The position numbers were made by a program, and so were the translations under genes. Under the pieces are notes generated by a model. It did not search any database. It had not been told where the DNA came from and saw only the letters and a program-made list of their open reading frames with translations. Of a DNA stretch of 64,000 nucleotides, positions 22,236-34,065 are shown in pieces (within the stretch, counting starts at the first letter, position 1; each line of letters begins with the position of its first letter). Source of the stretch: Lyophyllum atratum (lineage: Eukaryota > Basidiomycota > Agaricomycetes > Agaricales > Lyophyllaceae). Location: NCBI GenBank assembly GCA_014905825.1, contig JACGCN010000040.1, forward strand, positions 62,001 through 126,000. Reading direction: 5' to 3'.

Positions 22236-24748
22236 TCACAGTCCCGAAGCGCCCAACTCTGCTCCCAACTCCCTCACCAAATCCCTCAAGCCCAAGTCTT
22301 CCTCGATCTAGATATCACATCATAGTCAAGCACAAACTAAAAGACCCCATATCCCCGTCACACGTACCTGCTGCTTCAGCTGAACATCCTCCAGACCAGC
22401 CGACGACTTGAACACCGCATCGATCTCTTCGAGCGATACATTTGCCGTCTCTGGTACGATGTACGTTGACCAAAAGTATGCCAAGGCGCAAGCGACCGCG
22501 AATACCATAAACGTCGCTCTGTGATTGTTCCAATCTTCAGCAAGGAAGGGAGAACGCTAACCCTTGCCACTTACGGAGGTGAAAATTCCATGAGGACAGG
22601 CGTGATCAGCCCAATCAAAACTAGTTGCAAAAACTCTCTTGAATAACCATGTATACGATTACGTGGGGAAATAGACCTACAATTGTTAAGCCAATTGGAC
22701 GCGGTCGACAACGCCACACCTTTACTCCTCATCGACAAAGGGAACACTTCACTTGGCAGGACCCAGCCTATCGGACCAAAGGAAATGCCATACGCGGCAG
22801 TGAAAGTGTATATGCCTCTGGATATACGAAACAAGGTAAGAGAGGATACCGTCCACTGTAGAGAGGACGTACGCGACCGCAGCCCAGGCGGCGGTGGAAT
22901 GTGCCGCCCAATCAGATTCGAATTGAGAGACCTATTGATCGCTGAGGACTTATATTGAAGCTTGCATACGGATTCATGACGTACTAAAAGTGCGATAGTG
23001 AGATGGGAAGCTGCCATCAAGGCGCTGCCGCTCCTCAAGAGAGGTTTTCTCCCTGAGAGGCATTAGGTTTATTGCTGCAGTTTTCATGCAGTACTAACGC
23101 ACCCAAGCGGTCGATATATAGAATGGCCGGAATGACTGACAGAAACTGGACGATTCCAATGCCGCCAGATACGAGTAAAGTTACTGTATCGCCGCGTAAT
23201 CCGACACTGCGGACGATGGTCGGACCATAATATAGGAGGGCATTAATTCCGCTCCATTCTGTGACAGAGGAGTTGTGATTCAACATTCCCGGTCTTCGGA
23301 GGGGAAGATAGACTCACGCTGGAAGACCATGACAAGCACCCCGACCATCGTTCTATCTCGGTATTTGCGCTTGAAGAGACGTCGCCATGAACGAAGCTCC
23401 GCCTTGAGACTCCATGGTTGAAGCTGGTCGTCGCTGTCGACGCCATCATCGAGCGCCCTGTACACTAAAGTCGCTTCCACTCGCATCTCAAGAAGTTCTA
23501 TCTGAAACGGTATGTCTCAGATGTAAGTAGAGATATAAAACAAGATAGAAGTCCTGACCTGTAATAAAGGATCCTCCTGGGCCTCCTCCGGCGTCCTCAG
23601 TCTCAGTCGTGCCAAACTCTCCAGAGCATCATCATAACGTCCATGTAGGACCAGTAATCGCGGGGATGGTGGAAGGAAGAAACACCCGAGGCCAAGTATT
23701 GCACCTGGCACAAGTTGGATTGCGAGTGGTATTCGCCATGAAGCCGAAGAAGGGACTAGTAGTAGTAGAAGAGGATATGCGAGTGATTTTACACTCATAG
23801 TGAGGCCACTTACTGGAACGCGTGATAAAACCAGTCCAAAATCCAAATACGACGCCGAGGACGATGGAGAATTGTTCAAGAGCCATGAGGGATCCGCGAA
23901 CTTCGGGAGGACTGATTTCAGCCATGTAAAGGGGGGAGAGCATGCTGCACGATCCACTTTATGAGACTGCGAATGCCTAGAACAAGGACAATACTTGAAT
24001 ACCTCAGCGCCCCAACACCTATACCACCAATAGCGCGTCCAGTGAAGAGATGGCTTAGCGACTGTGCACCGCACTGAAATGCTGATCCTATACAGAACAC
24101 AACTGGAAGGAGTGTGACGAAAAGAGCCATTAGGAGTGATAGATGGCTCCGCACCACATGCAGCAGATATAGAATGTCGACGCGAATATCGGTCGGCGAG
24201 TGTCCCCGCGGCAAGAGCTCCGAGGAGGGCGCCAAGTTCCAGTACAGCAGCTTTTGTGACGAAGAGTCAGGTAGAATTGATCTCAGAATTGACGATGACC
24301 ATACTCATGCTCCCTTTCTGTAGAGGTGTTATTGGCCAGCGTTGCAGGAAATCAGACATGACCAAAACGTTCGCAATCTGAGGAAACAGTATCGAACATG
24401 GTTGGATAGTTGGGGTACAGAAGGACACGACACACGCACTACTCCTTGATCATAACCAAACGTCAATCCACCAATAGAGGCGAAGAACGCGCATATGAGG
24501 GCATAATAATTGTGCAATAGCCCCGCTATCCCTTTCGGCCCGTAGGTGTAGGCGTATGTATGTCCATCTGGTTGGAGGTCGAATGTTCCTCTGAGCTTCA
24601 GGTTGTGGCCAGAGAAAACGGCGTCCCTCCGAGTGCTGCCATGAGGGTCATGGTCGTCCGTAAGCGGTTCCGCACTTCTGGGAAGTGCTATGTAACCGCC
24701 ATCGCGGGTTGTCTGCAAAGGTGTAAGAACCAGGATATAGAATATCAC
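22236..24748 (-). CDS. MFS sugar transporter (sugar porter family)
   Basis: Fourteen minus-strand exons; ends at 22236. Solid ones: 24712-24440 (5' end open), 24377-24305, 24250-24155, 24102-24003, 23944-23814, 23755-23559, 23501-23318, 23258-23103, 23052-22985, 22931-22873, 22817-22681, 22620-22575, 22518-22368, 22307-22236. Phases match throughout. Family marks are FGYDQGV, ELGALLGALAAG, LADRYSRRHS, GRAIGGIGVGALSMLSPLYMAE, PPEVRGSL, FQQWSGINALLYYGP, DRLGRK, AYGISFGPIGWVLPSEVFP, NWLNNF and VPETANVSLEEI. It has about twelve membrane helices and acts at the plasma membrane in hexose-type sugar uptake; the exact substrate cannot be read off. The first exon has no ATG in frame (only GTG near 24748), so the start lies in an upstream exon I could not place. 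Confidence 0.85.
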
Positions 24749-26700
24749 CTTGCTTCAGTAAGGTCACTGTCACCTCACTCAGGCCTAAAAAGGTAGAATG
24801 TTCTGCATCATCTGAAAATAATAAGGCCAAACTCTGTCCAATGACGCGATGAATTTGACAGTGGCCCAAGCAAGGCCCAAGTCCACGGGAGCCTACTTAG
24901 CTAGCCATCTCTGGGGCTCTTCCAGCTGCCTTGTTTTTTTAGATGATTGCTTGTGTATGCCACGCAAACAGAGAACCGAATCAACCGATGATTTAATTAG
25001 TATGTTGTATGTCAACTTCGTAATCCTTTCATGCACATCCCAAGCACATCCTCTTCTTTCCGACTCTTCGAATAACTAAGACGAAGGCTTTGCTCCAAAC
25101 GCAATCCAAACGTCCCACATCGCTCCCCGCGCATATTTTCCATCCTGTCATTCACTCTCTATCCAGCTTAGTCTTACTCTCTCCCGCCTTCGAGGCTGCC
25201 TTTGCGCTGTGGCCACGCTGGCACTCAACTTAGGGCCCAGATGGGGTTGCAGGGTGAAGAGAGATGCAGGAAGACGATGTTCCCCTCGGTGCCATTGGCA
25301 TCGGTGCCGTATGCGGACGTAGACTGGGTACTAGTGGATAGGTGCGGTGGCCAGAAGCGTCGTAGACCACATATTGACCCACAACATAGTCAGGGACTGA
25401 CCTCAAGTCCGTCCACCGCACCCTAGTTCCGAGTTCTATTTATAGAATGAGGTTTTGTATAAGCTGGTCGGATATCAACAAGCATACCAACCGTGCTCAT
25501 CTGATTTCCTGTGAAGTGCCCAACTTGGTGCGCACGAGCCCCACCCGAACATCACTTCCACTGGGAGCAACAGTGACACTTCAGCTATCGCATTGACCTC
25601 AAGAACGCCCGTCGTTGTCTAACCGGCTCTTTCGCAGATCACTTTGACTTCAGAACATCTTGGGTGTCCTCTCTCAATCTGCCCAGACATCCCGACATCG
25701 TCGTCGCCATTACTGTCGCTGTCTTCGTCGTTTCCGCCCCACCAATGCCTGGTGCTCATGCGTTTCACGTGAGGCCTGCCCCAACTGGTCGGAATGGCAG
25801 GAAGCCACGTCTCGTGCAAAAGGAGGATGGCCCAAGTCGCCCGCCCGGCAGCTGCATCCCAATGCATGGCACAGGATAAACATGGCTCGGCACTACTTAT
25901 TGACAACGCCCATACGTTGGGATACCAGCTTGTTAGCACGGGCTCCACCATCGCCATCGCAAACGGAAACGGAAACCCGTACGCCAACTATTGTGCCTCT
26001 CCCGCAGTCCCCCTCGCCCTCGCCCACCTACTTCGGACCTGCATCTCAAACACCTCTCAAGACCCCAGGAGACCCACAACACCCTTAAGCCCGTCATCCT
26101 TCCCCAACCCCCTCGATATAACACCCCTCGCCGACACCCAACAGACTGGCACCACCATCACCCGACGTCTCCCGGCGGGTCTCCGCCATCTCCACCGCCT
26201 CGGCCTGCTCCAAGTCGTCGCCGTCATCGCGCCACCCTCCTCCGCCGTGTCCCGCGCCAATTCAACGCGTAAATCAAGCACCATCTCGCATCTCTTCCAG
26301 AAAGAGCTAGCAACGCCGACCAAATCCACCACTACCATCTCATCACCCCACCCATCCCCATACATACACCCTCGCTTTTACCACGCCCACGCCGGTGTCG
26401 CTGTCAAGATACTGTCATGCTCCTTATCTATGTAGTTAAATTTGGTATGTTGAATTTCATGGTACCTGACAATGCATTTGCATTCGCTAGCTTTTGTTGC
26501 GCAAACTAGGCCGTTAGAGTTCGATTATCAGTAATTCACTGCCTCACAGATACATTTCTCAACTCTTTCCCATTCCCGGTCGGCGTCAATCTTGTGATAG
26601 TTAGGTCCATGCTGCGAGGTAAACTCAGAACTTGGATCTGCCGTTTAGCGGCCCACGGACCCCAGTGATAGTGATAGTGATACCCTATGTCAGCAGCGTA
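24749..26700. other. gene-poor stretch
   Basis: Several overlapping frames up to 213 codons occur at 25619-26435 on both strands. They are Pro/His/Ser-rich and no splice model or family supports any of them. The rest is AT-balanced spacer. A decayed gene is possible. Confidence 0.4.
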
Positions 26701-26727
26701 AAGCAATTTGTGATTGGGAGGAATTAT

Positions 26728-27419
26728 GTAATCCTGGGATTACTACAGTCTTCCAATACTGTATATATACTGCACGGTAGCAGAGAATACAACTTCTCTG
26801 TTATATCGCCTTTTGGCTGAGCTGGTCTTTGCGTGCAGTAAGGCCGGATTCCATTAACAGAGAAGTTTCGGTCACAGGTTCAATTCTGGTCCATGGCAAT
26901 ATCGTTACTGGCCATCGGGTACTGGAATTGAAATACTGTGATTGCAAGGGGTCGAACCCTTGGGGTGTCGTATACCTTCCTACTAGAAAACCCAAGGGAA
27001 ATCCAGGACTTAGGGATTGGAACCAAGTCTATAGGATGGGTCATTGTTCTAGAGTAGGGGAGGGTGTAATCCTGGGATTACTACAGTCTTCCAATACTGT
27101 ATATATACTGCACGGTAGCAGAGAATACAACTTCTCTGTTATATCGCCTTTTGGCTGAGCTGGTCTTTGCGTGCAGTAAGGCTTGGGGTGTCGTATACCT
27201 TCCTACTAGAAAACCCAAGGGAAATCCAGGACTTAGGGATTGGAACCAAGTCTATAGGATGGGTCATTGTTCTAGAGTAGGGGAGGGTGTAATCCTGGGA
27301 TTACTACAGTCTTCCAATACTGTATATATACTGCACGGTAGCAGAGAATACAACTTCTCTGTTATATCGCCTTTTGGCTGAGCTGGTCTTTGCGTGCAGT
27401 AAGGCCGGATTCCAAATTA
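26728..27419 (+). repeat. tRNA-like (SINE-type) tandem repeat
   Basis: The block GTAATCCTGGGATTACTACA..TGCGTGCAGTAAGG occurs three times, starting at 26728, 27066 and 27289. The second and third are 223 bp apart and essentially identical; the first-to-second distance is 338 bp because the first unit carries an extra ~115 bp. Each copy contains TGGCTGAGCTGGT, a full match to the pol III A box of tRNA genes. The extra segment of the first unit carries GGTTCAATTC, a B box, so the first unit looks like a tRNA-derived head with a tRNA-unrelated body, and the others are internally deleted. The CTTTTGGCTGAG stretch also loosely resembles the 5' end of U2 snRNA. Confidence 0.7.
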
Positions 27420-27838
27420 TCTATCTATCCGCAGCTTTTGGTATGCCACACGAGGGTCAACGAAGGGAAGCCGCAAATCAACCGAGACCCTCTATGCCTA
27501 GGAAGAAGTGGGTAGGGATCAAAATGCATGACATGTTGTGGCTTGTGACGTCCGGTGCGGCCGCGTGTGAAGCAAGGTGTTCAGTCGACGGGGACGGCGA
27601 CCGCTAGTGATAATGACAGACCATACGTCCCCGCCCTGCACTTCGAATAGGATAAGGATATCAAATGTGTGCACAGGTCGGTCAACAGATGAGGTATACG
27701 GTATCAGCGCAGTCAAGGCCTGTCAAGGCACAAGTGGAAGTCGAATTGACCTCCAGTGATGACGTAATATATCTACCCCGTGGGCTGAACAAAAAGCAAA
27801 AACCGATTCTCCGCCACGGAAACTGGCTACATACCATT

Positions 27839-27862
27839 GTCCCCTTCGGGGTGACATACGAA

Positions 27863-27893
<31 letters not shown>

Positions 27894-27958
27894 GGCCCCT
27901 GCACAAGGATGACACGCTTTCCCGGAGTGGTAGATCTACGGATCTCAATATTTATTTT
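27839..27958 (+). ncRNA. U6 snRNA (copy 1)
   Basis: A 5' stem-loop (GTCCCCTTCGGGGTGAC) is followed by ACATACGA and the near-invariant U6 core AAATTGGAACGATACAGAGA, AGATTAGCATGGCCCCTGC, CAAGGATGACACGC. ACAGAGA pairs with the 5' splice site and AGC triads form the catalytic core. The 3' part (CCCGGAGTGG..) should form the internal stem-loop, followed by a T-rich end. The 3' end is approximate. A second, almost identical copy is at 45786. Confidence 0.93.
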
Positions 27959-27959
27959 G

Positions 27960-28355
27960 TTCCTGCCTACGATTATGCCGTGCAAGGTTCAACGGTTTAT
28001 GTCTACATTCACGCTCCTCATCCTGCCTACGAACGTGCTGTGCAAGTTGCAGCATAGCTAGGCGTTATGGGTACAGGCAACTGATTATGCGAAACATCTC
28101 TCATTCCAAGCCTTGGGAGGCAACCGCCATCAAGCCACACCGAGTTTATGCCTCTGCATTTGACACAGGACGATGCGCAAGGGTTACATTTTCTTAAAGC
28201 TTCGTAACTCATCACACAAGGTAAAACCTGCGCGCTATATGCCTCTCGTTGACGAGGGTTGACCGTTTTATTGGGTATGGATAGATTATTACAGATTTGG
28301 TATGAGTTAATTAGGGACATTTCCGATGATTTCAATACTGGCAATCCTATATAGC
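27960..28355. other. spacer after U6
   Basis: Starts with a short direct repeat: TCCTGCCTACGA at ~27961 and again ~59 bp later, each followed by a GTGCAAG stretch. Otherwise nothing recognisable before the BRCT gene's stop at 28356. Confidence 0.4.
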
Positions 28356-31300
28356 TTATGGTTTCGAACCGGCAACCCTATAGCTCTCATTCTTCCAACT
28401 TATCTCCTGCTTCAGAGCAGAAGTCAAAATAAGCTCGTGAGTATATACCGGATGAGCCTGCGCGACGGGTCGCCATATTGATGCGTCTTCTGGACATGAG
28501 ATGATGTACCGCTCAGGGCTAGCATTTAGTATCCGCAGCGTAGGGGGTTGCGTGTTGACCTAGTTACGAGCAAATGTCAACGGGATGGACTTGTAGAACG
28601 CCGGAGAAAAAACTGACCTGACCGCCACACGCAGTGACGACATTCTTGAGCAGCTTAATGTCAATGGGCACCTTGGGAGTGATGTAGAACACCATCTTGG
28701 AGAATAAAGTGCCTTGAAGCTCTTTCGCCCGCGCAAGGGCATCCGCTAGTACAAAGTCGAATTTGTCTTCATTACTCTTGTCGTTCAGAAAGTATTTCCC
28801 TTCATCTGCACAAATCAACAAATTTCAATTACGGGGCCGTCTTGATACCAGGCGACGGCACTGACCAAGTAGCGTTTTGGCGGCAGCCGACTCTGTCGCC
28901 CACTTCTCCGTCAGAATAAATGGAGCGTTCGCTAATGCACAGAGGAATTTCTCCGTGCGAACGAGGTGTGGTGCAAGCAGGTGTGTACATTCGGCAGGCC
29001 GTGTTGTGATTTTGACACCAAGTTTTGTTAGGACCTGAAGATTCGGTGCGAGGTTTAGCAATGGGCGGGCGGCGATGCGCCCTACGGACGAACCTTCACG
29101 ACGTCCTCAGACAATGTCACTTGAGTCGTCATTAGCCTGACAGTGCCAGACTTCTTCGAACCCGTGCTGAACATACGAAAAGGTGTGAGCGTTGCATCAT
29201 ACGAGGTCGACAGATATCCAGACCTAGCGTTCAAATCACTTGCTTTCGCAGCCTTTTTAGCCTTCCCATCGGCTTTCTTTACTGACGGGACCGTTTCCAC
29301 GATCTCGTCATCATCGGCAGCCTTCTTCCCTTTCCCTCTGCCCTTCACAGGTTTCGCAGGTTCCTGTTCCTGTTCACTCTCATCGCCAGTTGAAGCCTTC
29401 CGCCCTTTCTTGGGATCAGGCGCAGATAACCTCCTACGCTTCGCGTCCCTCGCTTCTTCCTCTTCTCCCTCCTCCTCCTCATCCTCTCCCTTTGTTGATT
29501 GCCTCCGCTTCCCCGCGCTAGCACTACCAGAAGGAGCAGGGAGGCCATTAACACTGGCGCCCAAGCTCCGCCTTCCCTTCCCCGCACTCCGCATCTCCTG
29601 CTGGTAGTTCATGACGTCTGGCATAATCTCATCGTGGAGCTTCTGCGTCGCCTTAGTTGCCGCACTACGCTTCGTTCTTCCGCTTATAATGACCGACATG
29701 TCGTCTTCGCCCGCACTGGGAGCTGTAAGGGGCGACGAAGCAGCAGGAGGCGGTGGTGGTGCGGGCTTGGCCTTGGCCTTCGACTTGGGCGCTGAGCCCG
29801 AAGGTATAGCGGTGGACCGACTTGTAGATGCGCGCTCGCCAGCTGCAACACGAATGCTCTCTGTCCGCTTCACCGATGTGTGTACGGCAGCGTTGACTGC
29901 TTTGGGAGGCGATCTCTTGGTGCTCAATGTCAACTCAGGCAGCAGGACGGAGACGACGCGTTTTGGTGTCTTGGACGGCGAGGGTGCCAAAGGCGTCTGT
30001 TGAATAGTGGTCGATTGTCGCCCTTTAGGCTTGGCCGTAGTAACTGTCGACTTCTTCTTCGCAGGAGGGGGCGGTGGTGGTGATGGTGCATCGTCCTCGT
30101 CCTCGTCCGTTTCTGATTCAGGTGGCTTGCTTTTGCCTCCCTTCTTGGTTGACAATGGAGCTTTCTTGGCAAGAAATTGTTTCGCCTGGGGCACCGGTGG
30201 AGGTGTCGCATCGTCATCGTCCTCCTCCTCAACCGAAGCAGGCGGCGTCGGTACCTTCTTCGTTTTCGAGGTGGACGCTCGAGGTGTCACAGAAGTCTTT
30301 GTCGGCTTCTTGACCGACTGCGGGGCATCGTCCTCCTCGTCCTCGTCCTCGGATTCTGGCGGTTCGATGACCTTTTTGCCTTTACCAAGCGGTTTCGGTT
30401 TGGGCCGCGCAGTCTTCTTCTCCACTTCCAACACCTTCGCCTTCCCTTTGGTCTTGGATGTGATCGCAGCGACAGCATCCTCCTCGGATTCGATTTCAGC
30501 ACCGCTTTCCTCGTCGCTTTCCACCCTCTGTTTAGATTTCCCCTTAGCCTTCTTCCCCACCGACTGCCTCTTTCCCTTGTTGGCGGTAATCACCTCCATC
30601 TCTGAATCATGTTCGTCGTCTTCGCTGGCCACCTTCCTCTTCGCCGGCCTCTGGCTCTTCTTGACCACAACCACCTCCTCCACCTTCGCTGCGTCCTCCT
30701 CCTCATCACTGAACACTTTCTTGCTAGGAGATTTCTTCAGCCCCCTCTTCTTCGGCTTCACTGCTTCTTCTTCGGCCTCTTCCTGCTCGTCGCTACTAGC
30801 GTCCTTCGCTGCCCTCTTGGCCGCCCTCGAAGAAGACGTCACCACCTCATCCATAACCCACGAGTTACTATTCTCCCCAAGTCGTCTCACGAGCTTAGCC
30901 TTCCCCTTCTTCACTGATGCAACCACTTCAACCTCGTCGCTGCTGCTGCTGCTGCTGCTCGCGTGTCCATTCTCAATCACACGTGTCCGCTTCTTCACAG
31001 GCGTCACCTCCATCTGCCCGCTCTTCCGCCTCGTGATGCGCACCTCGGGCGTCGAGCTCCGTTCCTCCACTGGAGTTGGTTTGGGCGCGCCTTTGGGCCG
31101 AGGTTTTATGCGTGTTTTGGCGGTGCTTTCTCTCTTCTCCTGCAGACGCTCTGCCATGCTCTTCGCTGTCTTTGGCGTGGGTGTAGGTCTCGAAGGGGGC
31201 GGTGACTCCTCCTCATTTTCCTCCTCCGGCTCCTCGTTGCCCTCTTCATCGACAACCATGTCCATCCCATCCCCTGGATCTTCGACAATATGCATGTCTG

Positions 31301-33282
31301 GTAGCTCCACCTCCATTTGCACATCCCCATCACCATCCAAGTCTATTCCAACAGCCTCTTCGACCTCTCTTGCATCCCGTGCGCTATTCGGCGTCCCAAG
31401 TAATGCAGCCTTCTTCTTCTTACCAGCCTCCATGGCAGCAGCATCCTCCTCCATTTGCGCCTCCTGCTCAAGCTCGAAGGCATCCTCCTGTTCGAGGATC
31501 TCGAGCTCGTCCTCTCCAATATCTTCAACCACTCGCCCGACACCGCGCTCTCCGAGCATCAGCGAGAAATCAACACCTGGAGGGAACACGATGTATTTCT
31601 CCAGCGCGACAGTCAAGTTGCGCCATTTGACGAAACAGTCCTCGAGCCACGTGTGGTTCACAACCGGAATAGACCACGAGGCAGCTTTGGACGTCTTCGT
31701 GCCGGATATACTGCGCGCGTGAATTCCAGATAAGCACATAAGGAAAATGTTCAATAGACGTACTAGGCTGCAATGAGGACAGTGTTCTTTCCAGACATGC
31801 TGGGTGTGAAGGTAGCACCCATAGCCGCGATAAGTCTCTTGATGTATTCACGCGACTCGCCGGTATAGTTTGTTACAGTGATTTCCTGTATTGCCAATTT
31901 AAGTTATAAGTTATGTAAATGAGAGTAGATTCTCGTACATGGGCAGAGAAACCGTCGATGGTTCGCCTTGGTATCGGGTACCAAAGAAGTTGACTCATGG
32001 GCGGTGAGAGTACACCTACAGCCTGAACATGAAATAGCCATGGAAGAGTTCCGATAGTCTTAGCCTGCCTCACAGCCTACCGGAGAAATTGAAGATACGC
32101 GGCTGTAGTGAATAGGCTGGACGTACCTGGACATATGCCTTCCCGCTCCTGTAACGCGTCACAAAGACATCGCACGAGTCCACAGCAGCCACTTCCTCGT
32201 CCCTACCCTCGCCAGAAGGTACAATTTCCCCACCTGCACGTTGTATCTCCGCCTCCACCGCCTCTCTCCTCCCGTCGACAAGCACCAAGCTGCGTCCCAG
32301 CAGCACACGGCGACCCTGCCAGACATTCTTCGCCTTCTTCGGTGACACTGCCCCGCTTGATTGTGAACTTGGGTCGACCCCGTTAGGCAGAGGCGCACCA
32401 GGCGTCAAGAGTTCAGCGGTTCGGTACAACGTCTTCTTCTCTGAGTCAAGTTTGCGAAGGGCAGCCCTCTTCACGGCGTCCTCCCTCTCTTTCGCTGTGT
32501 CCTTCTCGTTGTCCTGACCGGCCAGGCTTCTCAGAAAGGGCGGATCGGGCCACTCGTAGGGTGTAGTATCGAGGTGTGCTAGGCCTAGGCGCACAGCATC
32601 ATCGAACCAATGGGGAAGGAGCACCTTGACTTGAGTGTGTTCCTGGAAGTGCAACGCAGTCGCGTATTTCGGCGAGGTTTGTGAAATTACGAAGAGATGT
32701 GTAACATCTTTGGTCAGACCAGTTCGCCATTGGCCCCCGAGGGCCGTAATTCCTGCTGATAGGACTTCAAGGTCTGATGCAGGAAGCTAGACGAAATGAT
32801 GTCAGCCCCACAAGCCGGATAGTAGGCAGATGGTCCTGAACCTCAGCTGCGCAGGCCACAACACCAGAGAAGATCATAGCTGGATCTGCAGAGTAGCATG
32901 AAGGCCTACAGTGGAATGTAAGCTTGTGTTAAAGTGAAAGCTTATAGTACAGGTATAGCTCACGGCTGTAATTTGCCAAGTAGCACCGATCTATCGACCC
33001 ACTTATCCTGCACATGCACAATCACATCAGTACTCGCAAGCTATTCACCGAGTAATGTTGACGCACGGTCACAACCAAAAGAGTCCCCGCTTCCTCACGC
33101 GCCACGACCTCTTGCCACCGTTCGAATGTGTTGGAATTTGTGATGAAGTGGGTGAGGGTCGGGTCATCGATTGAGTCCAGCGGGGTGGCTCCGTTGCTAT
33201 CAAGAACTTGGGATAGCTCAGCGACGCGATTTTCTGGTAATGATGGGGGTAGGAAGTAGCGTACACCTTCGAAGAGGTGCAT
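28356..33282 (-). CDS. multi-BRCT genome-stability protein (Brc1/Rtt107-like)
   Basis: Ten minus-strand exons (33282-33067, 33007-32964, 32905-32842, 32786-32127, 32022-31939, 31885-31764, 31710-29094, 29034-28866, 28805-28618, 28559-28356), 1455 residues. The N-terminal ~480 residues hold about four BRCT units (LTHFITNSNTFERW, DKWVDRSVLLGKLQP.., THLFVISQTSPKY, VLIAAYISGTKTSKAASW.. VVNHTWLEDCFVKW). A ~700-residue disordered, Lys/Ser/Glu-rich middle with many short repeats follows, then a C-terminal BRCT pair (TTRPAECTHLLAPHL..KFLCALA and LILTSALKQEISWK). The 4+2 layout fits S. pombe Brc1 and yeast Rtt107, whose last pair reads phosphorylated H2A at stalled forks. SXX acidic patches such as SESDEDE-like runs could be phosphorylated. 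A long open frame exists antisense to the middle region but is a composition shadow. Confidence 0.82.
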
Positions 33283-33497
33283 GGTTAGAGACAAGGCCTG
33301 CGTGTGTGGGTGTGTGACGAGTCAACAACGCGTTACCCAAATTCTCGTGATCGGGTCATGTGGCTGGAACCTGATGAGCTTGTCACAAGCTGAAGTTGAA
33401 GCTCAGAAGCACCGAACCGCTCCTCCGCCTCCGCATGCAAGCAGTGGCGCCTGTAAACCAACCCTGACCAGTTCAAGCCCAGTGTCCGGTTGCCAAC

Positions 33498-34065
33498 AGG
33501 GGTCTTCAGAGTTGGCGCAACGGCCGTTTCGAAACGGCTGTTTAAAAAGAAAAAGATTTCGCACGTTTCAAAAGAGTCGCAACGGCAAGTCAGAAAATCG
33601 AAACCGCTTCACTTCGGTTTCCAGCATGCTGCTGCCCGCTGCTGCGGCTTCAAACGGAGCTTCATTATCCCTCGGAGATGCCCGATGTGGATGTGGATGA
33701 GTTACTTCAGATCTTCGTATTTTCCTTCGCACAACGCGCTACGTTTACTCTAAAGAAGAGCGTTCATCTGCTGTTGACATGTGTGCGAGGCATGCCAGGG
33801 ATCACAGAGAATAGTTGAGAAGGGCAAGATAAATTGGTATGTTCTTATCACTGTATTATCAGTTAATCACCGCGTCATCACAAGTTTCGGTCACCGCCAT
33901 CTCTGCATAGCTCAAATCAAGCTCAGCTCGATGTTGAAACAGTTTAAATCACAAATCGCAGGTGGGGTGCCTTCGAGCGATCAAAGCTGTTTCGATTCAA
34001 AGCTTTGTTTTCGAAACTGAAATTACCGTTTCGAAACGGCCGTTGCGCCAACTCTGAAGACCCCT
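33498..34065. mobile_element. 568-bp inverted-repeat element (MITE-like)
   Basis: The 40 bp at 33498-33537 (AGGGGTCTTCAGAGTTGGCG..TTTCGAAACGG) are a perfect inverted copy of 34026-34065. The flanks are CCAAC on the left and AACAT on the right, allowing a 3-bp AAC target duplication. No transposase frame is present inside, so it would be a non-autonomous DNA element. The interior has further short GTTTCGAAAC palindromes. Confidence 0.8.

Noticed and set aside
25619..26435. overlapping open frames on both strands (up to 213 codons)
   Set aside because: Pro/His/Ser-rich and equally long on opposite strands; no motif, no consistent introns. More likely spacer or a dead gene.
26829..27607. repeated short frames starting MAELVFACSK or containing ILGLLQSSNTVYI
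   Set aside because: They are translations of the tRNA-like tandem repeat, so identity between them reflects DNA duplication rather than coding.
27682..27948. minus- and plus-strand frames across U6 (and 45710-46208)
   Set aside because: Identical peptides in both copies arise because the U6 snRNA block is duplicated; the locus is an RNA gene.
30007..31722. 571-codon plus-strand open frame
   Set aside because: Lies antisense to the disordered middle exon of the BRCT gene. Its Ser/Cys/Phe-rich translation mirrors the Lys/Glu/Ser-rich sense frame; the sense strand has BRCT domains and splice sites.
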